Positions 29,701 through 36,913 of a stretch of 64,000 nucleotides of DNA are shown piece after piece. Within the stretch, counting starts at the first letter, position 1; each line of letters begins with the position of its first letter. The translations under genes were made by a program, and so were the position numbers. Source of the DNA: Roseinatronobacter monicus (lineage in GTDB: Bacteria; Pseudomonadota; Alphaproteobacteria; Rhodobacterales; Rhodobacteraceae); assembly GCF_006716865.1 (NCBI RefSeq), contig NZ_VFPT01000001.1, forward strand, positions 3,529,001 through 3,593,000, given 5' to 3'. The notes under the pieces are model-generated. The model saw only the letters and a program-made list of their open reading frames with translations. It ran no database searches and was not told the DNA's origin.

Positions 29701-30633
29701 CGCCTGTTTGAAACAGATGTATCAGGCGAGATCAGGATCACTGGCGAGTTGACACAGGGGCCATTGCTGTCGGGCAATTTGCAACTGGACCGCACAGAGT
29801 TGCGCATTCCGCGTGTTGGTCTGGCAGGGCGGGGCTATATTCCGCCCGATATCCGCCATGTGGGCGAAAGTGCCGGTGCGCGCCAGACGCGCGACCGTGC
29901 AGGTATATTCGCAGGTGAAACGCATGGCCGCGAACGCCGCCCCCCCTCGCTTGACATCAACATTGACGCGCCAAGCCGGATTTTCATTCGCGGGCGCGGG
30001 CTGGACGCGGAACTTGGCGGCAGTTTGCGGCTGACTGGAACCACCGCAGATGTCATTCCCATCGGACAATTCGGTCTGATCCGCGGCAGGCTGGACCTGC
30101 TGGGCAACCGCTTCACCCTGAATGAGGGCTTTGCCAGCCTGCAAGGCGATTTCGTGCCCTTCATCCGCCTGATCGCCTCGACCGAGCGCGACGGCGTGAA
30201 TGCGCAAATCGTGTTGGAAGGGCGCGCAGATTCCCCCGAAATCCGGTTTGAATCGACCCTGCCTTTGCCCGAGGAAGAGATCGTCTCGCTGTTGCTGTTC
30301 GGACGCGGGTTTGAGACATTGTCTTTGTTTCAGGCCGCACAGCTTGCCTCGTCGCTGGCCACATTGTCAGGCCGCACCGACGGGATCATGGAGCGGTTGC
30401 GCCGCAATACCGGACTGGATGATCTGGATGTGCGCACCGATGAAGATGGCGAAACCTCTGTCCGGTTGGGAAGTTATCTGACCGAGAATATCTATACCGA
30501 TGTCGAGGTTAGCCCGCAGGGCAGTGCGGAAGTGTCGATAAATATCGACCTTTCCCCTTCCGTGACCGCGCGCGGTCGCATAGACAATGAGGGCCGCGCG
30601 GGCGTGGGACTGTTTTTTGAGCGTGACTACTGA
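26749..30633 (+). CDS. tamB: Translocation and assembly module inner-membrane protein TamB
   Basis: 1294 residues, starting at the ATG overlapping the tamA stop. An N-terminal hydrophobic anchor ('PLIQWFFCATLIVTPVAMAQ') is followed by a very long region of short beta strands, as expected for the periplasm-spanning lipid-transfer-like groove. The C-terminal DUF490/TamB domain (about the last 300 residues) includes 'GYIPPDIRHVGES', 'LFGRGFETLSLFQAAQLASS' and a final strand ending 'VGLFFERDY'. Together with TamA it bridges inner and outer membranes. Confidence 0.93.
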   Translation: MKIIRPLIQWFFCATLIVTPVAMAQETEPEAEGESVTETLLPRAGESDVGYLTRLLQDGLSESGRDVRIGGFSGALSSRATFDELSIEDDEGVWLLVEGAALQWNRSALFQRRIEIGEISAERVTILRAPVGDDSEGGELFTLPDFELPELPLSVQLDQMQIGEVILGEALFGQELRASVRGSASLADGEGNAQLQIDRIDDVAGQFRLDAAFSNETRVLSLDLAIEEDAGGLAVTMLDIPDSPSAALTVLGEGPIEDFAADITLATNGEPRVEGQFQLQTAQPGVAQAIRLDLAGDLRPLLQEEFHPFFGENSRLNTRARRFDDGSLSLDDLDIRTDKLGLRGRMRLGTENLPELIDLRGEVLSRDGSRVVLPVGGGETSIESAELRLAFDASENEDWELVLDLLGYDDGDFKVESLFINGLGRITSDGFGENIDVVDALIDFTALGLEATDPGLNEALGPSVSGSLAMIWREDRPLLLPGFQLEGRDYALNGRARLDEGVIFANTFAEFRDVARLSTLAGRPLSGGVQAQVDATIGPERDRFLVAAQITGQNLTLDQTELDLLLAGESQITIDAHGADGRIILRQLEATARTLRADLRGELSDDDIELRGEIDFSDLSVLGDAYGGALDAQLALRGPREREALTLEAVARDLTVGQEDANRALRGETRLALEGQRDGAAIDLSSLRVSNSAFTLDAEGRYEAGASRLDVRSTVPNLGAIRPGLGGRIVADASLREDGDERRVTLESTATNLRLGAATADNLLAGTHQLNASVVQRPDEVLLETLTLTGPQLNANVTGRIADGRPALELDARLNNLAAVVPGIEGAVSLSGTARDTGTGYALDIGVSGPAGLTAQIAGDISTELQANLAVQGSTDLALINPRLEPRSIQGPAEFNVTLNGPLALSSLNGTAQASNVTFVLPQQGIRLADISAQAQITGGRTSVNLAGRSANGGQISVGGDIDLATPITGDLRARLDAFRLIDPRLFETDVSGEIRITGELTQGPLLSGNLQLDRTELRIPRVGLAGRGYIPPDIRHVGESAGARQTRDRAGIFAGETHGRERRPPSLDINIDAPSRIFIRGRGLDAELGGSLRLTGTTADVIPIGQFGLIRGRLDLLGNRFTLNEGFASLQGDFVPFIRLIASTERDGVNAQIVLEGRADSPEIRFESTLPLPEEEIVSLLLFGRGFETLSLFQAAQLASSLATLSGRTDGIMERLRRNTGLDDLDVRTDEDGETSVRLGSYLTENIYTDVEVSPQGSAEVSINIDLSPSVTARGRIDNEGRAGVGLFFERDY

Positions 30634-30645
30634 CAGGAGACGCAG

Positions 30646-31407
30646 ATGAGCGTTGATGCAACCTCTATCGCGGGTAAAACCGTGCTGATTACCGGTGCCA
30701 GCCGGGGCATAGGGCTGGAAGCGGCGCGCGCTTTTACCGCTGCCGGTGCCAAAGTTGGTATTGCGGCGCGCAGCGCAGACGCGCTGGAGGCCATCGCCGC
30801 TGAGACGGGTGCCGTGCCAATCGCCTGCGATGTCGCGGATTATGCCGCAGTAGAAGGGGCCGTTGCGCGTATGCAGGCCGAATTCGGGCGGCTGGATATT
30901 CTGATCAACAATGCAGGCGCGATTGACCCGATCGCGCTCTTGTCCAGTGTTGACCCTGCCGAATTCGGGCGGCTGATTGATATCAACCTGAAAGGTGTCC
31001 TGCATGGGCTGCGCGCGGCCTTGCCTGTGATGCAGGCGCAGGGCGTGGGCACGATTATCACAGTCGGGTCGGGTGCGGCGCATAACCCGCTCGAAGGCTG
31101 GGGTGCCTATTGCAGTTCCAAGGCTGGCGCATGGATGCTGACCCGCGTGGCCGATGTTGAAGCGCGCGGGCGCGGTGTGCGGGTCATGAGCCTGTCGCCC
31201 GGAACGGTTGCCACCGACATGCAGCGCACCATCAAGGCAAGCGGCGTGAATGCTGTCAGCCAATTGGATTGGGCGGCCCATGTTCCCGCTGATTGGCCCG
31301 CACAGGCGCTGCTCTGGATGTGCACGCCGGATGCGGATGACTGGATCGGGCGCGAGGTGTCCTTGCGCGATGAGACTATTCGCCGACGGCTGGGGCTTGC
31401 CGGATGA
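30646..31407 (+). CDS. SDR-family oxidoreductase
   Basis: 253 residues, preceded by CAGGAGACGCAG. The N-terminal 'VLITGASRGIGLEAARAFTA' binds NAD(P), 'LINNAGAID' follows, and 'VGSGAAHNPLEGWGAYCSSK' carries the catalytic Ser, Tyr and Lys. The C-terminal 'LDWAAHVPADWPAQALLWMC' is typical of generic 3-oxoacyl-reductase-like SDRs. The substrate is unknown. It overlaps the following enoyl-CoA hydratase gene by 4 bp, so the two may act on the same acyl-CoA intermediate. Confidence 0.85.
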   Translation: MSVDATSIAGKTVLITGASRGIGLEAARAFTAAGAKVGIAARSADALEAIAAETGAVPIACDVADYAAVEGAVARMQAEFGRLDILINNAGAIDPIALLSSVDPAEFGRLIDINLKGVLHGLRAALPVMQAQGVGTIITVGSGAAHNPLEGWGAYCSSKAGAWMLTRVADVEARGRGVRVMSLSPGTVATDMQRTIKASGVNAVSQLDWAAHVPADWPAQALLWMCTPDADDWIGREVSLRDETIRRRLGLAG

Positions 31408-32018
31408 TCCGGGTTGCGCAGGATGCTGGTGTCTGGACCCTGACACTGGACCGCCCCGACAAGGCAAATTCCCTGACAGCCCAAATGCTGCAAGACCTGT
31501 GCGACGCTGTTGATGCCGCCGTCAACGCCAAAGCCTGCGCCCTGATCCTGACTGGCGAAGGGCGCGTGTTCAGTGCCGGTGCCGATCTGGACGAAGCGCG
31601 CGCGGGCCTTGCCACCTCGCACCTGTGGGAAGACCTGTCGGGAGGCATCGCGCAGGCCGAGTGCCTGACCATTGCGGCGCTGAATGGCACGCTGGCGGGC
31701 GGTGCTTTCGGCATGGCGCTGGCGTGTGATCTGCGGGTTTGCGTGCCGGGGGCAAAATTCTTCTATCCGGTGATGAAACTGGGCTTTCTGCCCCAACCAT
31801 CAGACCCCGGCAGGCTGGCCGCGCTGGTGGGGCCTGCGCGCGCCAAGATGATCCTGATGGCTGGTGCCCGTATTGAAGCGGAAGAGGCGCGCGACTGGGG
31901 GCTGGTGGACCATATCGTGCCCGTGGAAGAATTGATGCCTGCGGCACATGCACTCTGCGCGGATGCACTCACGGCGCGCCCGGAGCATGTGGCCGCGATC
32001 AAACGCCTCATCCCATGA
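31404..32018 (+). CDS. Enoyl-CoA hydratase/isomerase family protein
   Basis: 204 residues, shorter than typical crotonases (about 260) because the C-terminal helical part is reduced. 'LILTGEGRVFSAGADLDEAR' forms the oxyanion hole, and 'IAALNGTLAGGAFGMALACD' is the CoA-site helix. The usual catalytic Glu region is 'GFLPQPSDPGRLAALVG', where the first Glu position is not clearly kept, so hydratase activity is uncertain. It is coupled to the SDR gene by ATGA overlap. Confidence 0.8.
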   Translation: MIRVAQDAGVWTLTLDRPDKANSLTAQMLQDLCDAVDAAVNAKACALILTGEGRVFSAGADLDEARAGLATSHLWEDLSGGIAQAECLTIAALNGTLAGGAFGMALACDLRVCVPGAKFFYPVMKLGFLPQPSDPGRLAALVGPARAKMILMAGARIEAEEARDWGLVDHIVPVEELMPAAHALCADALTARPEHVAAIKRLIP

Positions 32019-32413
32019 TTTTGCGCTTTGCCGCAAGCATTCCCGCAGCTAGAAGCTTTGGTATGACAGGCATCTTGCGATCATTTGCAGCCTTGGCGCT
32101 GGCTCTGGCCGTTGCTGTCTCCAGCATCGGCCATGCAGGCGCGCGCGCTCAGGCGCATGGGGCGCAGGCAATGGTCATCTGCACCGGGTCTGGTCTGGTG
32201 CGCATTGTGATGGACAGCGACGGCACGCCCGTCGAGCATACAATGCCCTGCCCTGATTACGTAATATCATTGGCCGCCATTCTGGCTGCACCCGATAGCA
32301 CCGCAGGCGCAAACCTGAATCACCTTGCACATATGCCCGCGCAAGAGTCGCTTTGTCTGACTGGGGCCGCTGGGAAGTGGCATGACACCCGCGCGCCCCC
32401 CTCACGTGTCTGA
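32015..32413 (+). CDS. Small exported hypothetical protein upstream of copper chaperone
   Basis: 132 residues if started at the ATG overlapping the previous stop; a start at 32063 would give a cleaner signal peptide ('MTGILRSFAALALALAVAVS'). The mature part contains 'MVICTGSGLVRIVMDSDGTP' and 'HTMPCPDYVISLAA', a pair of cysteines about 34 residues apart. This resembles small periplasmic proteins of the DUF2946 type often found beside copper genes. It lies 39 bp before the PCu(A)C gene, so a role in copper delivery or sensing is plausible but not proven. Confidence 0.6.
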   Translation: MILRFAASIPAARSFGMTGILRSFAALALALAVAVSSIGHAGARAQAHGAQAMVICTGSGLVRIVMDSDGTPVEHTMPCPDYVISLAAILAAPDSTAGANLNHLAHMPAQESLCLTGAAGKWHDTRAPPSRV

Positions 32414-32452
32414 CGCGCAGTTGACACTCTCAATCAGACAAGGACATATCCT

Positions 32453-32944
32453 ATGAAACGCACCATATTCCTCGCAGCCTGTGCTGCAATTTTCGCGCTG
32501 CCTGCTGTTGCCTGCGACGGCATCCATGTTGAAGACCCCTATGCCCGCGCCTCGACCGCGATGTCGCAATCCGGCGCGGCCTTTATGCGTCTTGTCAATC
32601 ATGGCGATGCAGAGTGCCGCTTGATCGGCGCGCAGTCAGACGCGGCGCAGCGGGTCGAGTTGCACACCCATATCGAAGATGACGCCGGCGTCATGCGGAT
32701 GATAGAGGTCACAGAAGGGTTTGTCATTCCTGCGCATGGCGAACATGCGCTGGATCGGGGCGGTGACCACCTCATGTTTCTGGGGCTGAACCAGACATTC
32801 GATCATGGCGATGACCTTCAGGTCACGCTGCGCTTTGAAGAGGGTGACGACATGCAGATCATCATCCCTGTGGATCTGGAGCGCGCGCCGGATCATGGCG
32901 CTTCTCATGGGCACAGCCACGATCACAGCCATTCGCACGACTGA
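32453..32944 (+). CDS. Periplasmic copper chaperone PCu(A)C with His-rich tail
   Basis: 163 residues with a signal peptide ending at 'LPAVAC'. The conserved copper motif is present: H71/H73, M81/M83, then H106-x-M108 ('DHLMFLGL'). These proteins carry Cu(I) to cytochrome c oxidase CuA or CuB sites. The C-terminus ends in an unusual cluster of His-Asp/Ser/Gly repeats ('ASHGHSHDHSHSHD'), eight residues of extra metal-binding potential. A GC-rich hairpin follows. Confidence 0.9.
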   Translation: MKRTIFLAACAAIFALPAVACDGIHVEDPYARASTAMSQSGAAFMRLVNHGDAECRLIGAQSDAAQRVELHTHIEDDAGVMRMIEVTEGFVIPAHGEHALDRGGDHLMFLGLNQTFDHGDDLQVTLRFEEGDDMQIIIPVDLERAPDHGASHGHSHDHSHSHD

Positions 32945-32955
32945 GTCAACCCGAA

Positions 32956-32979
32956 GCAGGGCCGCATCTGCGGCCCTGC
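32956..32979 (+). terminator. Hairpin after the copper chaperone gene
   Basis: GCAGGGCCGCA at 32956-32966 pairs perfectly with TGCGGCCCTGC at 32969-32979. There is no T tract after it, so it may be a weak terminator or an RNA-stabilising hairpin. Confidence 0.55.
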
Positions 32980-33001
32980 CAGACTAAAACATGGGGGACA
33001 C

Positions 33002-33493
33002 ATGACCCAAGCTGAACGCGTCGTTTTCGTCTGTCTGGGCAATATTTGCCGCTCGCCCACAGCGCATGGCATTTTCCGCGACAAGGCTGCGCAGGCCGGT
33101 CTGAATGTCGTGATAGACAGCGCCGGAACCGGGGATTGGCATATTGGCAGCGCCCCCGACAACCGTGCCGTGCGCGCGGCGCAGTCACGCGGGTATGACC
33201 TGTCTGACCTGCGCGCGCGCCAGTTTTCACCGGCTGATTTTACGGATTATGATCTGATCTTGGCGATGGACCGCGCCAATCTGCGTGCCATCGAGGCACA
33301 GCGCCCCAGCGGCAATGCAACCCCGGTCGCGCTGTTTCTGGACCTGATCGGCCAGCACGACAGCGATGTGCCCGACCCGTATCTGGATGGCGGGTTCGAT
33401 CATGTGCTGGACCTGATCGAGCAGGGCACGGACATGCTCGTGTCCCGCATGAAAAAAGGGCAAGGCTGCACCCAGCACTTGCCCTTTTTGTAG
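33002..33493 (+). CDS. Low molecular weight protein-tyrosine phosphatase
   Basis: 163 residues. The N-terminal P-loop 'VFVCLGNICRSPTAHG' has the CX5RS signature (C11, R17, S18). 'DSAGTGDWHIGSAPDNRAVR' and 'DPYLDGGFDHVLDLIE' (general-acid Asp within DPY) complete the active site. These enzymes remove phosphate from tyrosine and often regulate polysaccharide export, but no partner kinase is nearby. The last coding codons also form a terminator hairpin. Confidence 0.93.
   Translation: MTQAERVVFVCLGNICRSPTAHGIFRDKAAQAGLNVVIDSAGTGDWHIGSAPDNRAVRAAQSRGYDLSDLRARQFSPADFTDYDLILAMDRANLRAIEAQRPSGNATPVALFLDLIGQHDSDVPDPYLDGGFDHVLDLIEQGTDMLVSRMKKGQGCTQHLPFL
33453..33489 (+). terminator. Terminator embedded in the phosphatase C-terminus
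   Basis: AAAAAGGGCAAG at 33453-33464 pairs with CTTGCCCTTTTT at 33478-33489. The T-rich arm lies just before the TAG stop at 33491-33493, so the hairpin encodes the last 12 residues. It could also act on the converging minus-strand gene that ends at 33515. Confidence 0.75.
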
Positions 33494-33514
33494 CTGTAAT
33501 TCCGTAAATTGGTC

Positions 33515-33832
33515 TTAGCGTCCCGCGCAGCTGCGCTCGGCGGCGTCGCCAAAGGCACGGTAGCGCGTCCAGAATGCATTGTCGCGGTCACTTTTCGACA
33601 TGCGCACGTCCTGCGCAAGCTGTGGGTTGCGGAAGAATGTCGCGGCGCGGCGCTGTTCGGCGCGTGTCAGGGTGCTTTGTGCAACGGAATCAATGCAGCG
33701 GCACATTGCCCGTGTTGCTTGTGCGCGGTCAGAGCGCAGGCAAGCGGTTTCCAAAGGACCGGCGCTTGCGGGCGCCGGAACAAGGGGGGCGGCCAAGATG
33801 ACCAGCATTGCTGCGAGAAGTGTTTGTTTCAT
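33515..33832 (-). CDS. Small exported protein of unknown function
   Basis: 105 residues from the ATG at 33832 (AAGAGGGC upstream). The signal peptide ends near 'PAPASAG'. The mature part of about 80 residues has four cysteines ('ETACLRSDRAQATRAMCRCI' and a late 'RSCAG'), consistent with two disulfides, and a helical 'LTRAEQRRAATFFRNPQLAQ'. Similar short periplasmic proteins are common in Rhodobacteraceae; the function is unknown. Confidence 0.75.
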   Translation of the reverse strand: MKQTLLAAMLVILAAPLVPAPASAGPLETACLRSDRAQATRAMCRCIDSVAQSTLTRAEQRRAATFFRNPQLAQDVRMSKSDRDNAFWTRYRAFGDAAERSCAGR

Positions 33833-34138
33833 TATGCCCTCTTCAGGTTTTTTGCATCCTGCCAAGTTGCACCCGGATCGTTGGTTGCCCGGAACATATA
33901 GTTTTGCAACAAGACTGCCTCGATGTATCGATGCGTGAACATAGCAGAAATACGCTATTCTTCACTAACAGATTCTGCACATTGGGGCGTTTTGCCTCAA
34001 TCTGGCAACACCCTCGCGTAAATATTGCGGGGCCTGCCAGCAAGGCCACTAGGGGTGGGTTTCGTGATCCTGCGCGGTGTGGCCGATCTGCGAATAACAC
34101 GGGCAGTCAGGCGGGTTAGCGCCACGAATCAATTCCGC
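33833..34138. other. Intergenic region without a gene
   Basis: About 300 bp between two minus-strand genes. The right part ahead of 33832 should carry the promoter of the small exported protein. No coding frame or hairpin is convincing. Confidence 0.45.
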
Positions 34139-34816
34139 CTAGTCCCGCCATTCGACCCCGGCGACGAAGTAATCCGACAACAACGCGAATCGACCAACAA
34201 AGGATTTTCGGGCACCCCTGAACGGCAGGTCGGCAAGCACCGCCCCCTCGAAGAAGTTGGTGTTCAGATCAATGTTCACCTCGGTGTCGTGATAGGTGAT
34301 TGCGGTGCCGGTGATCTGGAACTGCGCCTTATAGACCGCTTCCTTGATGCATTTCATCAGCATGGCAAAATGCCCGCGTTGCGATGGCCCAAGGCTTGCA
34401 AGCCAGTGCATTTCGCGGATCGTGCAGATTTCGGGCCAACTGGACGATTCGAGCGCCGTGGCAGGCCCGATCTTCAGCCCTAGTGCCAGAATTTCGGGGT
34501 CATCCGATACGACGGCCAATGAATCGCGGCTGGAATGCGAGATTGACCCCGTTAGCCCCGGCGGCCAGACAGGCCCCTGCCCATCGCCCAGCAACACAGG
34601 GCGCGGCGCATGGCCAAGCTGTTCCATCGCGGCATGTGCAGCGGCACGACCGGCGCAAAATTCGCGCGCCCGCGCGGCCCCTTCCTGCTCGATCGCCAGA
34701 ACTTCATCCCCGATCAGGCGTGACATGGGCGCGCGCGGATCAGCCCACGCCATTGCAACCCTGTCACCAAAGAGCGGGTTCGCAAATTCCGAGTATGCGA
34801 ATCGTTGCAGCATCAT
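34139..34816 (-). CDS. 4'-phosphopantetheinyl transferase superfamily (EntD-like), altered metal site
   Basis: 225 residues. Family landmarks are 'FCAGRAAAHAAMEQLG', 'LLGDGQGPVWPPGLTGSISH' (CoA-binding His94) and 'CIKEAVYKAQF' with the conserved KE at about 158-159. The enzyme type transfers phosphopantetheine from CoA to carrier proteins. In the second motif, where family members have G-[IV]-D-x-E with Asp and Glu holding magnesium, this protein reads 'LGLKIGPATAL': Lys115 and Gly117 replace both acids. The frame is otherwise intact. It may be inactive, use a different metal geometry, or have another role. No siderophore or polyketide genes are close. Confidence 0.78.
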   Translation of the reverse strand: MMLQRFAYSEFANPLFGDRVAMAWADPRAPMSRLIGDEVLAIEQEGAARAREFCAGRAAAHAAMEQLGHAPRPVLLGDGQGPVWPPGLTGSISHSSRDSLAVVSDDPEILALGLKIGPATALESSSWPEICTIREMHWLASLGPSQRGHFAMLMKCIKEAVYKAQFQITGTAITYHDTEVNIDLNTNFFEGAVLADLPFRGARKSFVGRFALLSDYFVAGVEWRD

Positions 34817-35007
34817 GTCATGTCACCCCTTCAAGCCGTGGCGCCGCGCATGTCTGACACTTAGCCAATAGCCGGATCAGCACGCACCCTTTGACGGTAT
34901 GCTTGGCATGCGATCAGGGAGAAAATGTGGCGCGCACCGGCCTTTTTTGGGCCTGATGCACGCAGGGCGGCGCTTCCGGTCGTCAGAAAAGCCCCCTTTC
35001 CGGCGCG

Positions 35008-35214
35008 TCACTCCGGCTGGTGCGACAGGTCCGCAGCTTCAATTAGCGCGCGTGCAAGTACAGCTTCATCACCGATATGATTGGCAAGAATCAGGATCAG
35101 CCGCGCGTTCAAGGCATCGCTTTCAGCTTTGGAAAGCCCATCATGCACGGCCATCAGATTGGCATAGAACCCATCCGGGTCTTGCAGATTGCGGTGCAGG
35201 TTCAGATCAGACAT
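35008..35214 (-). CDS. Small coupling-protein-like partner of the flavin hydroxylase (DUF2783-type)
   Basis: 68 residues starting 'MSDLNLHRNLQDPDGFYANL' and ending 'HQPE'; about 7.4 kDa, helical and acidic. It overlaps the end of the flavoprotein gene by 8 bp, so it is translated with it. In Pseudomonas putida the 3-hydroxyphenylacetate 6-hydroxylase consists of a flavoprotein (MhaA) and a very small coupling protein (MhaB) next to homogentisate genes. Size and position here match that pair, but I am assigning by context. Confidence 0.65.
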   Translation of the reverse strand: MSDLNLHRNLQDPDGFYANLMAVHDGLSKAESDALNARLILILANHIGDEAVLARALIEAADLSHQPE

Positions 35215-36829
35215 TTTGACCCCCTTGTGGCGTGGCAATGCTGCGCCGCAATGCACCCTCGACTGCGGCCGCGTTAAAGCGGGTCCAGCGCGCGGCGACA
35301 TGATGGTCGGGGCGCACCAAATAGACGGCACCGGGATGGCCGCCCAGATAGCGCGCGGCCAGATCGGGATTGTCCTGCGCGCAAACCCGCAGCACTGTGA
35401 CATCTAGCCCTGCCATGCGCAGCGTATCGGAGCAGGGTGTATCAATGGCCAGCAGGGTAAAGCCCGATCCAAGCGAGCCGAGCAACCAATCATCGCCCAA
35501 CGGCGCGTCAGGCAGGGGTGCGCCGGGTCTGGCGCGCATTGGCAGGTCTGCGTCATCATCCGTGTTCAGGGGGCCGTCATCATACATGCACGGAACTGAC
35601 AAGCGCCCTGAATTGACCAGCGGGCGCGCAAAATCATGGCGCGCGGCCAGATCCAGCACCGCATTGCGAAACACGCGGCTGATCTCGGATTTGGGGGTGA
35701 TGAATTCGGTCGCGCGGGTGGAATTCATGATGTTTTCATCCGCGCCATAGACGCGTTCCCAATCATAGCTGTCCAGCAAACGCTCTGACGCGCGCCCTTC
35801 CAGCACCAGCGCCAGCTTCCAGCACAGATTGTCGGTATCCTGAAGGCCGGAATTGGCCCCGCGCGCCCCAAAGGGTGACACCTGATGCGCCGCATCGCCT
35901 GCAAAGATCACGCGACCATGGCGAAACTTCGCCATACGGCGGCACTGGAATGTATAGATCGAGACCCACTCCAGCTCGAACTCCACATCCTCGCCCAGCA
36001 TCGCTTTCAGGCGTGTGATCACGCGGTCGGGTTGTTTTTCGGCCTCTCGGTCAATGTCCCAGCCCAGTTGCAGGTCAATCCGCCAGACATTGTCGGGCTG
36101 GCGGTGCAGCAGGGCGGATTGGCCGCGATTGAAGGGGGGGTCGAACCAGAACCAGCGTTCGGTCGGGAAATCGGCTTTCATGACCACATCGGCAATCAGG
36201 AAATTATCCTCGAACACGCGGCCAACGAAATCCAGCCCCATCATGCGCCGCGTGGGGGAATTGGCACCATCGCAGGCAATCAGCCACTCGGCTTGCAATT
36301 CATAAGGGCCTTCGGGGGTTTCAATCTCTAGCCGGACATGGTCGGAATGGCGGCCAATCGCCTCGACCCGGTTGCGGCCGCGTATCTCGATGGGCTTTCC
36401 TTCTGCCGCCAATGCCTGCACGCGTTCGACCAGAAACTGTTCCAGATAGTATTGTTGCAGATTGATAAAGGCGGGGCGGTGGTGGCCCTCTTCGGGCAGC
36501 AGGTTGAATTGAAAAATGTCGCGCTCGTCAAAAAAGACCCGGCCCTTGTTCCATGTCACACCCTTCTCGACCGCGACATCGCCGCACCCCAGACGATCCA
36601 GAATTTCCAGCGTGCGCTTGGCAAAGCAGATCGCGCGAGAGCCGGAACTGACGCGGTCATTCTCATCCAGCACCACAACCGCCACGCCGCGTTGCGCCAG
36701 ATCAATTGCCGCCGCCAGCCCGACAGGCCCCGCGCCCAGAATGACGACCTTGTGGCGCGGCGGTGTGGCGGCGTCCTGATCGGGGTGGCGCGCATAGGGG
36801 TAAAGCGGGGTGTCGAAAACCTTGGTCAT
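35207..36829 (-). CDS. FAD-dependent aromatic hydroxylase (MhaA-like candidate)
   Basis: 540 residues, PheA/MhpA-type flavoprotein monooxygenase (FAD_binding_3). Motifs: N-terminal 'VVILGAGPVGLAAAIDLAQR' (GxGxxG), central 'WLIACDGANSPTRRMMGLDF' (DG motif), and 'GRVIFAGDAAHQVSPFGARG' (GD motif, FAD ribityl). The C-terminal thioredoxin-like extension of this family is present. It hydroxylates a phenolic ring using NAD(P)H and oxygen. Lying in the homogentisate locus, it probably produces homogentisate from 3- or 4-hydroxyphenylacetate, or acts on a related aromatic. The exact substrate is inferred from neighbours. Confidence 0.8.
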   Translation of the reverse strand: MTKVFDTPLYPYARHPDQDAATPPRHKVVILGAGPVGLAAAIDLAQRGVAVVVLDENDRVSSGSRAICFAKRTLEILDRLGCGDVAVEKGVTWNKGRVFFDERDIFQFNLLPEEGHHRPAFINLQQYYLEQFLVERVQALAAEGKPIEIRGRNRVEAIGRHSDHVRLEIETPEGPYELQAEWLIACDGANSPTRRMMGLDFVGRVFEDNFLIADVVMKADFPTERWFWFDPPFNRGQSALLHRQPDNVWRIDLQLGWDIDREAEKQPDRVITRLKAMLGEDVEFELEWVSIYTFQCRRMAKFRHGRVIFAGDAAHQVSPFGARGANSGLQDTDNLCWKLALVLEGRASERLLDSYDWERVYGADENIMNSTRATEFITPKSEISRVFRNAVLDLAARHDFARPLVNSGRLSVPCMYDDGPLNTDDDADLPMRARPGAPLPDAPLGDDWLLGSLGSGFTLLAIDTPCSDTLRMAGLDVTVLRVCAQDNPDLAARYLGGHPGAVYLVRPDHHVAARWTRFNAAAVEGALRRSIATPQGGQNV

Positions 36830-36913
36830 GATCCCTCTCTGTCAAATATGGCTCAAGTGAACATGGACAGCGCAGGCGGGACAATGACTCAGGTCAAGCC
36901 CCGCGCGGGTGCA

